DNA of 64,000 bases from JACMLC01 sp963720235 (GCA_963720235.1 OY970389.1:3844001-3908000), one strand, 5' to 3'; counted from the first letter of the stretch, positions 34,721 to 43,979 are shown. Program-made: numbers and translations. Notes: generated from the sequence alone by a model not told the origin.

Positions 34721-36130
34721 TTACGAAGTGCCGGGTCGGAACTTGCCGACATCTATCTCGTGTTTGCGAATCAGTTCCCAGAAGGCGCGGCGGTTCTTGC
34801 GCGCAGCCTGCGCGGATTTGCTGATGTTGCCGTGATGCGAGAGCAATAATTTTTGAATGTATTCCTTCTCAAACTGCTCGACCATCTTGGCCTTCGCCTG
34901 CTGGAAAGATTCTTCTGCGTGAGAGATTTCCGGGATGGGCAGACAGATGTCTTTCTCCGTCAGAAAATCTGTCTCGGAAAACATCACAGCGCGCTCGATT
35001 GTGTGCTCAAGCTCTCTGACATTTCCGGGCCATGCATAGCTCGTGAGCTTTTGTATAACTTCCGGCGAGAGCGCGGTCAGTTCTTTATCAAACTCTGCCG
35101 AGTACTTCTCCATAAAATGATTTGTCAGAAATGGTATGTCTTCCAAACGCTCGCGCAAAGGCGGGAGCACAATCGAGACGACGTTGAGACGATAATAGAG
35201 ATCCTGGCGCAGCCGTCCCTCTCTGACAGCCTCTTCCAGCGGAGCATTCGAGGCGGCGATGACGCGCACATCCGCCTGCCGCATCTTTGAAGAACCCAGA
35301 CGCCTGTACTCTTTCTCCTGCAAAAACCTGAGCAGCTTTGTCTGGGCCATGAGCGGCAGGCAATCTATCTCGTCTAAGAAAAGCGTGCCGCCCTCTGCTT
35401 CCTGAATCAAGCCTGCCTGCGCCGTGTTAGCTCCTGTGAATGCGCCGCGCTCGTGGCCGAAGAGTTCATTCTCAACCAACTCGACGGGGATGGCTCCGCA
35501 GTTAACAGGCACAAAAGGCATGCGCAGGCGCGGGCTGAGATAATGAATCGAGCGCGCGCACATCTCTTTGCCAGTGCCTGTCTCGCCGGAAATCAGCACG
35601 CGGCTATCGCATCTGGCGATTAAGGGAATCTTTTTTATCTCGGCAACAAAATTCTCGGCCTTGCCGACGAGCAGCTTTAAACCGACTTTCTCTTTGAGCT
35701 TCTGCGTGAGGCTCTCCTGCTCGCTCAGTTTCTCAAGCAAACGCCAGACGCGCGGCAAGGTGTTTTCGGTCTTGAGCGGCGGAGCGATAAAATCCGCAGC
35801 CCCTTTTTGCAAAAGCTCAAGCGTCTCGACCGCGCCGCATTCCTCCGTCACGACAATAATTGGAATGTCCGGTTGTCGCCGTTTGATGGATTCAAGCAGC
35901 ACGCCGCCCCATTGCAGCTGGTCTGGCAGCAGTATCAGAAAGATGAGAGACGGGTCAAAGTGGTTTTGTTCTGTGAACCAGTGGCGGTCAAATTTAATCT
36001 GGCTGGAATCGATGATGACTTCGTGGCGCAGACGGCCTCCGAGATCGGAGGCGACGAGGATTGATTCTAATGTTCCGCCAGTAGATCTGTCTGGATTACA
36101 GTTAAGCAATAAAATATCGGACGGCTTCAT
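34721..36130 (-). CDS. Sigma-54-dependent activator with degenerate receiver domain
   Basis: A protein of 469 aa. The N-terminal 125 residues align to a response-regulator receiver but lack its key residues: the acidic pair is replaced (LLLNCNP), no Asp sits at the phosphorylation site (IFLILLPD) and the conserved Lys is missing (FIAPPL). The central AAA+ domain is intact: Walker A GETGTGKE (about 182-189), GAFTGA loop (about 229-234), Walker B LFLDEID (about 250). The C-terminus has a Fis-type helix-turn-helix (HHGNISKSAQAARKNRRAFW). It should open sigma-54 promoters without canonical phosphorylation. Being next to the eCIS operon and a candidate -24/-12 promoter, it is the likely pathway-specific regulator. 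Confidence 0.9.
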   Translation of the reverse strand: MKPSDILLLNCNPDRSTGGTLESILVASDLGGRLRHEVIIDSSQIKFDRHWFTEQNHFDPSLIFLILLPDQLQWGGVLLESIKRRQPDIPIIVVTEECGAVETLELLQKGAADFIAPPLKTENTLPRVWRLLEKLSEQESLTQKLKEKVGLKLLVGKAENFVAEIKKIPLIARCDSRVLISGETGTGKEMCARSIHYLSPRLRMPFVPVNCGAIPVELVENELFGHERGAFTGANTAQAGLIQEAEGGTLFLDEIDCLPLMAQTKLLRFLQEKEYRRLGSSKMRQADVRVIAASNAPLEEAVREGRLRQDLYYRLNVVSIVLPPLRERLEDIPFLTNHFMEKYSAEFDKELTALSPEVIQKLTSYAWPGNVRELEHTIERAVMFSETDFLTEKDICLPIPEISHAEESFQQAKAKMVEQFEKEYIQKLLLSHHGNISKSAQAARKNRRAFWELIRKHEIDVGKFRPGTS

Positions 36131-36535
36131 GACTCTTGATTCCTTTAGAGGTGGTATAAGGAACCAGCCCGCGTGTTCGATTTTTTGCTAGGATGTTATG
36201 TCAGGTTAAGTTCATTGGCTTATAGATGCCGACAACAAAACAATCCTGTTGGCCCAGATTGGCATGAGAGCCGGCAGGCTTGAAGTTATCCGCGAATTTC
36301 AATCACACGAAGCAAAGACAAGGCAAGTGTGAGACAAAAAGTGGGCAAGGAAAGTCTTCCTAAAAGCGTTGGCCCAGACTGGCCCAATCAACCGAATTTT
36401 CCATCTCCCAAGCGATTTTGACAAACCCTATTTTTAAGCGAGCCAACTCTATGCCCGTTGACTGCTGGCTGTCAAGAGTTTTGCCTTAAACTGCGAGTTA
36501 AATTCACCTTAAATCCGAATGCAAGGAATCATCCA
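36131..36535. other. Intergenic region between ileS and the eCIS activator
   Basis: No gene is supported here. TGGCCCA occurs three times within about 140 bases (near 36254, 36373 and 36383), which is dense even for this window. A GC-N10-CC spacing near 36450 on the minus strand does not give a convincing sigma-54 box. Confidence 0.5.
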
Positions 36536-39500
36536 TCACTCTGCGGCCTTACGCAGGGTAATCTTGACAGGCATGCCTTCCAAATTTACTTCCTCCGTAT
36601 AATCGGCAGGCTCCATCGCTTCATACATCAGAGAGGAAACCAATCCTTCCGTCTTCACATATTCTTCCTGGGCCAGAAGAGCCGCGCGCAGTTCATCCGT
36701 CGTCTGCAATCCGAGATGTATGTAATCTGAAACATCCAGGCCAGCTTTTTTGCGCGCGTTCTGCACATGCCGCAGGACGCTGCGCGCCTGTCCTTCCATC
36801 ACCAGTTCCGGCGAAAGCGTAGTGTTGAGCGCGACCAGATAACTGCCTTCCTCTACGGCTGCGTAGCCTTCTGGACTTTTCACATCCACAAGAAAAGCAG
36901 TCGGCTCAAACTCGATTGTCTCTTCTCCGACCTGAACCTGAGTCGCGACGCCGCGCCTCACGTTGTCCGCCACCTCGCGCGCATCAATCGTTTTGAGAGC
37001 TTTGACAAACAACGGCACGCGCTTGCCGAGAAGTTTGCCGACGACAGGCAGGTTGGGCCGCAAGGTGTAGTTGATAAAGTCTGAATTGAAATCGAGAAAG
37101 CTGACCGCTTTGACATTCAACTCTTCCTTGAGTTGATGTTCGAGACGACGCAAAGCAGCGACTTCCGTATCGGTTCCAACGCGCACGAGTATTTCCGGCA
37201 ACGGCTGGCGAAACTGTATCGCGGCAACCGAGCGCGCAGAACGTCCAAGCTCTATCAGTTTGATAAGCAGGCCCATCTCGCCCAAAAGTTTTTCATCTAT
37301 CAACGACGCATCAGCTTCGGGCCAGTCTGCCAAATGCACAGATGGCTGTTCATCCGGCTTAACATTAAGAACTAGATTTCTGTACATCGCCTCCGTCACA
37401 AACGGAATCATCGGCGCGCAGAGCTTTGCCAGCGCGACGAGAGTTTCATACAAAGTGACATAGGCTGCGCGTTTATCTTCATCCGCTTCGCTTTTCCAGA
37501 AGCGGCGGCGATTGCGGCGCACATACCAGTTGGACAAATCCCTGACGACAAAATCGCCTATCGCGCGCGAAGCATCCGTCACATTGTAGTCGTCCAAATC
37601 AACCGTCACGCGCTCAATCAAGCGATTGAGCTTGGCAATCATCCAGCGGTCAATCTCCGGTCGGTCTTTCACTGCGAGCGGCGTCTGCAAATCCGGCTCA
37701 TCCAGGTTGGCATAGAGGATAAAGAAGCTATAGACATTCCAGAGCGTGAGCAGAAAATCTCTGACCACCTCTGTGACAAATCGCGGATGAAAATTCTTGT
37801 TGGCCTCCGGCGGGCTTGAGACATACATGTACCAACGCAAGGCATCCGCGCCCTGCTCATTTAAAACTGTCCAGGGGTCAACCGCGTTGCCTCTGGACTT
37901 GGACATCTTCTGCCCCTTCTCGTCGTTGATAAAGCCGAGCACGACGCAGTTTTTGAAAGCAGAGGTTTCCGCAAAATTTGAAGCGAGCGCGCCCGGCTCT
38001 CTTCCACTCGCAGCATCGCCTTTGTCTGTCAGCAAAGTCGCTAAGGCATGCAGGCTATAGAACCACCCGCGCGTCTGGTCCATTGCCTCGCTGATAAAAT
38101 CCGCCGGAAAGCTCTGTAGAAATTCTTCCTGATTCTCAAAAGGGTAATGCCATTGTGCATAAGGCATCGCGCCCGACTCGAACCAGACATCAATCGTGTA
38201 TGGCAGGCGTTTGTATGTTTGTCCATTCTTCTCGAAAGTAATTTCATCAACAAATGGTCTGTGCAAATCAAGATTGCCAAGCTCGCGCCCCGTCAGTTCT
38301 TCAAGTTCGCGGATGCTGCCGACGCAGATTTTGTCTTCGCCATCTGAACTCATCCAGACCGGAAGCGGCGTTCCCCAAAAGCGTTCGCGCGAAATGGCCC
38401 AGTCAATATTGTTCTCAAGCCAACGGCCAAACCTTCCGGTCTTGACATGTTCTGGAACCCAGTTGATGTTTTGATTGTTCGCCAACAACTTTTCTTTGAC
38501 GGCAGTCGTGCGTATGTACCAACTCGTCTTGGCGTAAAAGAGCAGAGGCGAATCGTCGCGCCAGCAGAAAGGATAAGCATGGCGAACTCTTTCGGAGCGA
38601 TACATCAAACCGCGCTTGGAGAGGTCGCGCGTGATGTTCTTGTCCGCATCCTTGAAGAACATGCCCGCGTATGGGCCAGACGGTTCATTAGAATCCGCCG
38701 CTTTGACTTCCGCGTAAACTTTGCCCGCGAGGTCAACGGAAAAGATTGTGGGCAAATCGTGTTTGCGGCCCACTTCCAAATCGCCGTAGGCAGGAGCGAT
38801 GTGGACGATGCCCGTGCCGTCTTCGATGCTCACAAAATCGTCCGCCACAATGCGAAAGCCTTTTGAGAGGTCTTCGCCTTCAGGCAGACGGCCTTGCAAA
38901 ATTTGTTCGTAATGAAAGCCAACAAGAGATTCGCCCTTGAAGGTTTTGAGCGGGCGCGGAGCATCTTCACCGAAAACTTTTTCCGCGAGCGCGACTGCGA
39001 GAATGAAAAGCTCTGTGCGCTCGTCCTCTTTTCCGTATGCCGGAGCGGATTCAAAGAGTCCGTACTCTTCATCGCCGCGAACTGCGAGCGCGGTGTTTGC
39101 TCCCAAAGTCCACGGCGTCGTCGTCCATGCGAGATAAGAGACAGCACGCTTTTCATCTGCGGATAAAATCCCTGCTGTCATTAACTCTTCACTGCGGGCG
39201 GGAAACTTGGGCCAGATGGAAGGGTCTTCGGTTTCGTCGCGCATTCCTTGCGAGACTTCATGGTCTGCGAGGCTCGTGTTGCAGCGCGGGCAATGCATGG
39301 TCGTCTTGTAATCTTCATAGAGCAGACCGCGCTCCCAAAAAGTTTTCAGAATCCACCAGCAGGTTTCTATGTAGCTGTTCTGATAAGTGATGTAAGCGTT
39401 CTCTAAATCTATCCAGAAGCCTATGCGCCCGGTCATGCGATTCCAGTCCTGTATGTAACGAAAGACAGAATCGCGGCAGAGCTTATTAAATTCCGCAATG

Positions 39501-39835
39501 CCGAATTTTTCGATGTCCTGTTTGCCGGTCGAGCCAATCTCTTTTTCGACCTCGACTTCGACGGGCAGGCCGTGCGTGTCCCAGCCGCCGCGCCTCTGCA
39601 CATGAAAGCCGCGCATGGTCTTGTATCGCGGATAGAGGTCTTTGAAAGCGCGCGCGCTGACATGATGTATGCCGGGCCTGCCGTTGGCTGTGGGCGGCCC
39701 TTCATAGAAAATATAGCTGCCCTTCGGCGAAGGCTTTGCCAGAGCCGCGCGAAAAATTTTGTGCTCTTCCCAGAAACGTATGACCTCTTCTTCCAGTTCG
39801 GGAAATCTAATATTTTGCTTGACGCTCTCGAACAT
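36536..39835 (-). CDS. ileS: Isoleucyl-tRNA synthetase
   Basis: A protein of about 1099 aa from ATG at 39835 (MFESVKQNIRFPELEEEVIR, with GGATAAG just upstream); a TTG 16 codons earlier lies next to a repeat and is unlikely. Class Ia marks: a HIGH-equivalent in PPTANGRPGIHHVSAR, the GWDTHGLPVEVEVEKEIG block, an editing domain (TTTPWTLGANTALAV), and KMSKS in KGQKMSKSRGNAVDPW. The WDTHGLPVE-type signature and length suggest the longer type-2 (eukaryote-like) IleRS. It charges tRNA-Ile in the cytoplasm. It stands alone, with repeats upstream and the eCIS activator downstream. Confidence 0.96.
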   Translation of the reverse strand: MFESVKQNIRFPELEEEVIRFWEEHKIFRAALAKPSPKGSYIFYEGPPTANGRPGIHHVSARAFKDLYPRYKTMRGFHVQRRGGWDTHGLPVEVEVEKEIGSTGKQDIEKFGIAEFNKLCRDSVFRYIQDWNRMTGRIGFWIDLENAYITYQNSYIETCWWILKTFWERGLLYEDYKTTMHCPRCNTSLADHEVSQGMRDETEDPSIWPKFPARSEELMTAGILSADEKRAVSYLAWTTTPWTLGANTALAVRGDEEYGLFESAPAYGKEDERTELFILAVALAEKVFGEDAPRPLKTFKGESLVGFHYEQILQGRLPEGEDLSKGFRIVADDFVSIEDGTGIVHIAPAYGDLEVGRKHDLPTIFSVDLAGKVYAEVKAADSNEPSGPYAGMFFKDADKNITRDLSKRGLMYRSERVRHAYPFCWRDDSPLLFYAKTSWYIRTTAVKEKLLANNQNINWVPEHVKTGRFGRWLENNIDWAISRERFWGTPLPVWMSSDGEDKICVGSIRELEELTGRELGNLDLHRPFVDEITFEKNGQTYKRLPYTIDVWFESGAMPYAQWHYPFENQEEFLQSFPADFISEAMDQTRGWFYSLHALATLLTDKGDAASGREPGALASNFAETSAFKNCVVLGFINDEKGQKMSKSRGNAVDPWTVLNEQGADALRWYMYVSSPPEANKNFHPRFVTEVVRDFLLTLWNVYSFFILYANLDEPDLQTPLAVKDRPEIDRWMIAKLNRLIERVTVDLDDYNVTDASRAIGDFVVRDLSNWYVRRNRRRFWKSEADEDKRAAYVTLYETLVALAKLCAPMIPFVTEAMYRNLVLNVKPDEQPSVHLADWPEADASLIDEKLLGEMGLLIKLIELGRSARSVAAIQFRQPLPEILVRVGTDTEVAALRRLEHQLKEELNVKAVSFLDFNSDFINYTLRPNLPVVGKLLGKRVPLFVKALKTIDAREVADNVRRGVATQVQVGEETIEFEPTAFLVDVKSPEGYAAVEEGSYLVALNTTLSPELVMEGQARSVLRHVQNARKKAGLDVSDYIHLGLQTTDELRAALLAQEEYVKTEGLVSSLMYEAMEPADYTEEVNLEGMPVKITLRKAAE

Positions 39836-39860
39836 ACTTATCCAGTCGTGTTTTGAATTT

Positions 39861-39970
39861 AAACGAAAGACAGTTTCCCGCAAAGGCGCAAAGACGCAAA
39901 GGAGTTGAATAGCTTTTTATCTTGCGAGCTTTCTTTGCGCCTTTGCGCCTTTGCGGGAGATTCTTTCGTT
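39861..39970. repeat. Dispersed palindromic repeat, 'cgcaaaggcgcaaag' family (copy 2)
   Basis: The left arm at 39874-39901 (CCCGCAAAGGCGCAAAGACG...) and right arm at 39932-39960 (CTTTGCGCCTTTGCGCCTTT...) are inverted. They are flanked by an outer pair, AACGAAAGA and TCTTTCGTT. The whole is a hairpin of about 110 bases upstream of ileS. Confidence 0.85.
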
Positions 39971-40076
39971 ACTAAACCACTGCTAACTTTTTAGCATGTT
40001 TGTAATTAACTTAGCTACAGATTAAGATGAAACAGAGGTCGTTTTCATCGGCTAAAAATTTTTCAAGGGGAAACAC

Positions 40077-40361
40077 ATGAGCAGCCAACAATCCAATCCT
40101 GAAATCTCGGACGAGATGCATTCGATGATGGACGACAGCAAATCCAACTCGGAAGCGTTTTCCATCATCGGCACGGAGTTGATTGAACTGAAAGCGATGC
40201 TGATGACCTTGATTGACTTGCAGAAATCGAGCCTCTTAGCCGCGGGCGTGTCCGAGAGCGATTTGGAAGTCAATGTGCAAAATCTGATTGACGGTTATCG
40301 CAACAGGTTTCTCTCGCATCTTTCGGGTCGCATCAAAGAGGCTGCGGCAGACCAGCAGTAG
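40077..40361 (+). CDS. Small coiled-coil protein of unknown function
   Basis: An acidic protein of 94 aa with a strong ribosome site (CAAGGGG, then ATG). The middle (about 25-60) predicts an amphipathic helix (ELIELKAMLMTLIDLQKSSL), and the C-terminus a second helix. It is followed 11 bases later by the J-domain-like gene, so the two are likely co-transcribed. Function unknown; possibly a partner of the J-domain protein. Confidence 0.7.
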   Translation: MSSQQSNPEISDEMHSMMDDSKSNSEAFSIIGTELIELKAMLMTLIDLQKSSLLAAGVSESDLEVNVQNLIDGYRNRFLSHLSGRIKEAAADQQ

Positions 40362-40372
40362 TCGAAAGTTAT

Positions 40373-41092
40373 ATGCAAAGCCTGTCCACACTCGCAAACA
40401 AAAATGAACCCGCTAATCTGGCGGGCGAAATTCTGCGTCTTGAATCTCTGGTCGCAGAGCGGCGCGAAGAGTTGACAGATTTGCAAGAAGAGTTTCACGA
40501 GTTTAAGACGCGCTATACGCAGGTGGTCGGCAGCCGTCTCTCTGAGTTGGCCGAAGTCGAAGCCGCGATTCGCGAGGCAGAGGCGCAGATGTTTGGCGCA
40601 GAAGCAGAGGCTGAAGATGAGAGTGATGCTATACAGGATGCCGCTCAAACATCTGAGCCGGTTGTCGTCGGCGGAAGTTTCCGCAAGCTCTTCTGGTCAG
40701 TCGCAAGGCTGTTTCATCCAGACCATGCGAGTGACGAGAAAGAGTCGCGCCGTCGTCATGCTGTGATGGCAGAGGCAAGCCGCGCTTACCGCGAAGGCGA
40801 TGCGGAGAGTTTGCGCGCGCTCCTGGGCGATGAAGAGTTGCAATTCTTCTGCACAGGCACGCACGCGCATGAAGAGGCAGCAGACTTAGCCAGTCGTCTT
40901 GTCGAACTCAAAGAAGAACTGCGGACAATAGAATTTGGCATCAAGCGTTTGAAGCAAAACGGGCTTTATCAACTCAAGCTCAAGGTTGAAGAAGATGCGA
41001 AGGGCGGGCCAGACCCGCTCGCAGCACAGGCCGAGCGCATTAATCGTCAGATTATCAAAGCAAGGCGGCGGCTCGAAAATCTTTCATCATAA
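40373..41092 (+). CDS. J-domain-like coiled-coil protein
   Basis: A protein of 239 aa. An N-terminal coiled coil (about 18-85) is followed by a J-domain-like core: FRKLFWSVARLFHPDHASDE (about 102-121) contains the HPD motif that stimulates Hsp70 ATPase, and the next helix ends with MAEASRAYREGDAESLRALL. A second coiled coil follows (about 165-235). DnaJ-like proteins with this layout act as specialised Hsp70 co-chaperones. There is no Gly/Phe region or zinc centre, so it is not a general DnaJ. It follows the 94-aa gene. Confidence 0.75.
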   Translation: MQSLSTLANKNEPANLAGEILRLESLVAERREELTDLQEEFHEFKTRYTQVVGSRLSELAEVEAAIREAEAQMFGAEAEAEDESDAIQDAAQTSEPVVVGGSFRKLFWSVARLFHPDHASDEKESRRRHAVMAEASRAYREGDAESLRALLGDEELQFFCTGTHAHEEAADLASRLVELKEELRTIEFGIKRLKQNGLYQLKLKVEEDAKGGPDPLAAQAERINRQIIKARRRLENLSS

Positions 41093-41184
41093 ATTTAATA
41101 CATTGCTCTTTTTTCCTGTGCTTTCAAACTTGATTGAGAGGCGGAGGCGAATCTTTATGTACGGTTCCGTACTAGTCTCTTAGA

Positions 41185-41280
41185 TTTAAGTCTGTTATCA
41201 TTCATGCTGACATTTCTTCTCGCCATCAGGAAAGAGTTTCCCTGCTCCTTCTGCTGACGTTTAAGTCAATATTTAAGTCA
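41185..41280. promoter_or_regulatory. Direct repeats TTTAAGTCA upstream of the radical SAM gene
   Basis: TTTAAGTCA occurs at 41260-41268 and 41272-41280, twelve bases apart, with a related TTTAAGTCT at 41185-41193. Closely spaced direct repeats on one helix face upstream of a gene (start 41344) could bind a tandem dimer regulator. No regulator is identified. Confidence 0.3.
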
Positions 41281-41343
41281 CTATTTCCGCTTCCCCCTTT
41301 ATAAGGGTGGTGAGCATTTCATTTAAACTTAAGGACAGGGGAC

Positions 41344-42897
41344 ATGAAAATACTTTTATACAACCCGGACAATGGTGTGACGCGCAACTTTATGCCGCAC
41401 CTGTGGATGTTTCTGCTTCAGGCTCTGACGCCGGAAGGACACGAAGTGCTGCTCGTGGACGGCAACGCGCGCGCGATGGACGAAGACGAGTTGGTGCGCT
41501 TTGTGCGCGAAGAGCAAATCGGCTTGGTCGGCATCGGCGCGATGACGCGCATGATTGCCAAAGCCTACAGGATGGCCGATGCCTTGCGCGCGGCAGGCGT
41601 GAAGGTCGTGATGGGCGGGCCGCATGTCACGGAAGTGCCGGACGAAGCTTTGGGCCGCAATGGCGGCACGCGTCATGCTGATGCGGTCGCGCTCGGCGAG
41701 GCCGATGAGACATGGCCGCAGATTGTCTTGGATGCAGCGCGCGGAGAGTTGAAAGAAATCTATCAGCCTGAACGCGACGCGAAAGGCAATGACCTGAAGC
41801 CTAGCTTGCAGCCTTATCCTTCAATCCCCTGGGAGACTCTGGAGCTGAGCCAGTTCAGTCTCGTCCCGAAATTCATACGTCCAATCTTAGGGCGGATGGG
41901 CGGCGGCTGGGGAACTTTTCATGTCGTGCCGATTGAGACAGGGCGCGGTTGTCCATACGGCTGCGAGTTCTGCACGGTCACAGGATTCTTCGGCGACTCG
42001 ATTCGCTTTCGCACGAATGAAAGCGTGGTTGACGAGTTGTTGAGACTCAAGGCGCGTGCGCGGCGCGAGGGCGGGCAGATTGCAGTCTTCTTTATTGATG
42101 ACAATCTGGCAATCAATACTAAACGTTTAAAATCGCTCCTGAAAGACATCATCAACGCCAATGCACAGTTGCCGTGGGTCGCGCAGATTAGCGCGAATCT
42201 GCTGAAAGATGAGGAACTGATAGACCTCATTGCAGAGTCCGGCGGCCAGTGGGTTTTTATCGGCATGGAGTCCATAGACCCTGCCAACATGGCGGATGTG
42301 AATAAGAATTTTAGCAAGCCGGGCGAGTATAAGAATGTGCTTGAGAGGCTGGCGCAGCGAAACATTTATGCCATCACGTCGTTTATCTTTGGCATGGACA
42401 ACGACACTCCCGGAGTGGCTGAGCGTACTTTGCAAGAGATTCATTCATGGCCTCCGGGCTTGCCTGTCTTCGGCCAGTTGACGCCGTTTCCGGCGACTCC
42501 GCTTTATGAACGTCTGCAAAAAGCTGGAAGGCTCGCGCGGCCTCTGCACTGGCTGGACTTTGCTCCGTTCGAGATGGCGCACGCGCCTTTGAAGATGACG
42601 ATTAAAGAGGCGCGCAAGGAAGTTAACGAGGCTTGGTCAAGCTCTTATAGCCCTGAGCGCAATGCGCAGGCGGTTGAGGCTATCAATCATGCACACATCA
42701 AATATCGCATCAGCCATCTGATTGCGCGGCTCTTCTTTCGCGGCATCTATTTCCCGCAGATGAACAAGCGCGCGTGGCTGAAACTTATCGCGCAGAATCG
42801 TTCCACGATTTTCAAGCTTTTGAAAGAAGGCGTGATAACATGGCGCGGGGCGCGAAACAAGCGGGCTGCTATGGCAACGACGACGGCGAATAGCTGA
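41344..42897 (+). CDS. B12-binding-domain radical SAM protein
   Basis: A protein of 517 aa with RBS AAGGACAGGGG. The N-terminal 135 residues match the cobalamin-binding Rossmann domain of class B radical SAM enzymes (VLLVDGNARAMDEDEL, VMGGPHVTEVPDEAL). The radical SAM core has CPYGCEFC (about 204-211), giving the three Cys for the [4Fe-4S] cluster, then FFIDDNLAIN and a C-terminal DUF4070-like part. Such enzymes methylate or rearrange unreactive carbons, often in lipid or hopanoid modification. The adjacent fatty acid desaturase supports a lipid substrate, but the substrate is not determined. An HpnP-like role is one option. Confidence 0.85.
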   Translation: MKILLYNPDNGVTRNFMPHLWMFLLQALTPEGHEVLLVDGNARAMDEDELVRFVREEQIGLVGIGAMTRMIAKAYRMADALRAAGVKVVMGGPHVTEVPDEALGRNGGTRHADAVALGEADETWPQIVLDAARGELKEIYQPERDAKGNDLKPSLQPYPSIPWETLELSQFSLVPKFIRPILGRMGGGWGTFHVVPIETGRGCPYGCEFCTVTGFFGDSIRFRTNESVVDELLRLKARARREGGQIAVFFIDDNLAINTKRLKSLLKDIINANAQLPWVAQISANLLKDEELIDLIAESGGQWVFIGMESIDPANMADVNKNFSKPGEYKNVLERLAQRNIYAITSFIFGMDNDTPGVAERTLQEIHSWPPGLPVFGQLTPFPATPLYERLQKAGRLARPLHWLDFAPFEMAHAPLKMTIKEARKEVNEAWSSSYSPERNAQAVEAINHAHIKYRISHLIARLFFRGIYFPQMNKRAWLKLIAQNRSTIFKLLKEGVITWRGARNKRAAMATTTANS

Positions 42898-42961
42898 AGA
42901 GTTCCAAAGTCTCAAGACGCGCTTTGGAGCGCAAGTTTCTGGAAAAAAGTTAAAGGAAAAG

Positions 42962-43822
42962 TTGTTGTCAAAGAAATTCAGACCCGTCCTCGCCGTCGAG
43001 CGGTTGTCGCATACTCTACCTCGTCTTAACTGGTCGCATAGCTTTCTCGTCATCAGCTTGCACGCCTGCGGGCTGCTCGGCCTCTGGTTCTGGCCGCGCA
43101 CAGTTGACCTGGTGCTCTTTCTGACTCTCTATCTCTCCACGACATTTGCCATAGGCATCGGCTATCACAGGCTGCTCACGCACAGGGGCTTTGCGTGTCC
43201 GGTCTGGATGCGACGCATACTGGCATGGACTGGCGCGGCGGCTTTGCAGGGAGGCCCGGCTCGTTGGGCTGCGATTCACAGGCGGCATCACCAGATGACG
43301 GACAAGCAGGGCGACCCGCACACGCCGCTCAAGGGTTTTTTGCACGCGCACGTCGGATGGGTGATGTGTCTGGATGCTGAGGACGGAAAAGATTATCGCG
43401 AGCTTGTGCCGGATGTTTCAGGTCAGGATTCGTGGATAAGGCTGCTGGATAAAGGGCTGCTGTTCACGCTTCCATGGTTGCTGACGGCAATCTTTTGTTA
43501 CGCGGTTGCAGGCTGGCGCGGCGTGCTCTGGGGTACTGTCCTGAGGACTCTTTGTTTGTGGCATCTTACATGGTGCATCAATAGCGTGTGCCATGTCTGG
43601 GGCAAGCGGCCCAATGCGACAAAGGATGAAAGCCGCAATGTGTGGTGGCTCGGACTGCTGACTTTAGGCGAAGGCTGGCATAACAATCATCATGCGCGTC
43701 CGGCTGCGGCTGTGCATGGCTGGCGTTGGTACGAGGTGGATTTTTCAGGCTATGTGATTCGCTTAATGGCGCGGATGGGCCTTGTCTGGAAGGTCATTCG
43801 AGAGCCGAGCGGCGGAAGATAA
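42962..43822 (+). CDS. Membrane fatty acid (acyl-CoA) desaturase
   Basis: A protein of 286 aa with a probable TTG start (AAAGGA four to seven bases upstream; two TTG codons in a row). Three His boxes are seen: HRLLTH (about 69-74), HRRHH (about 107-111) and HNNHH (about 240-244), the di-iron ligands of delta-9-type desaturases. Four hydrophobic segments are visible (about 25-60, 90-105, 165-210). It introduces a double bond into membrane acyl chains using O2 and reduced ferredoxin or a similar donor. It is encoded 64 bases after the radical SAM gene and may share its transcript. Confidence 0.92.
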   Translation: MLSKKFRPVLAVERLSHTLPRLNWSHSFLVISLHACGLLGLWFWPRTVDLVLFLTLYLSTTFAIGIGYHRLLTHRGFACPVWMRRILAWTGAAALQGGPARWAAIHRRHHQMTDKQGDPHTPLKGFLHAHVGWVMCLDAEDGKDYRELVPDVSGQDSWIRLLDKGLLFTLPWLLTAIFCYAVAGWRGVLWGTVLRTLCLWHLTWCINSVCHVWGKRPNATKDESRNVWWLGLLTLGEGWHNNHHARPAAAVHGWRWYEVDFSGYVIRLMARMGLVWKVIREPSGGR

Positions 43823-43866
43823 CGATGACTGTCAGGCACACGCAGTTCCGGCTTTAGTCTCTAAAA

Positions 43867-43979
43867 ATGAATGAACCACGAAACTACACGAATGAAACCG
43901 GACGAAATAAAACGCATGAAGTTGCTTTTCTTTTGTGTGATTTCATCTCAGGTTTCGTGTCGTTTCGTGGTTCGTTCAC
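43867..43979. repeat. Dispersed palindrome, 'gaaccacgaaac' family
   Basis: The left arm GAACCACGAAACTACACGAA (from 43872) and right arm GGTTTCGTGTCGTTTCGTGG (43951-43970) form an imperfect inverted repeat of about 30 bases per arm. The rest of the 43823-44276 gap is the leader of the RRM gene, with no supported gene; the reading frame opposite at 44085-44351 looks spurious. Confidence 0.65.

Larger units (their letters stand above)
1..36130 (-). other. eCIS (contractile injection system) gene cluster
   Basis: All genes here are on the minus strand and together encode a headless phage-tail-like contractile machine: sheath, tube, cap, AAA+ ATPase, second tube-fold protein, LysM baseplate protein, hub and spike, PAAR-like tip, gp25, two baseplate J proteins and a gpI-like protein, followed by beta-helix and DUF4157 genes. 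The set matches extracellular contractile injection systems (Afp/PVC/MAC) and not a prophage: no capsid, portal, terminase, integrase or lysis gene is present. It also differs from T6SS, with no TssJLM membrane complex and with a Pvc16-like cap and a Pvc15-like ATPase. The cluster runs off the left edge, so more payload genes may lie beyond. Confidence 0.93.

Noticed and set aside
1..36130. Prophage interpretation
   Set aside because: Capsid, portal, terminase, integrase and lysis genes are absent, and Pvc16-like cap and Pvc15-like ATPase genes are present.
36440..36460. Second sigma-54 site upstream of the activator
   Set aside because: The GG-N10-GC spacing is present but the boxes do not match TGGCAC or TTGC well.
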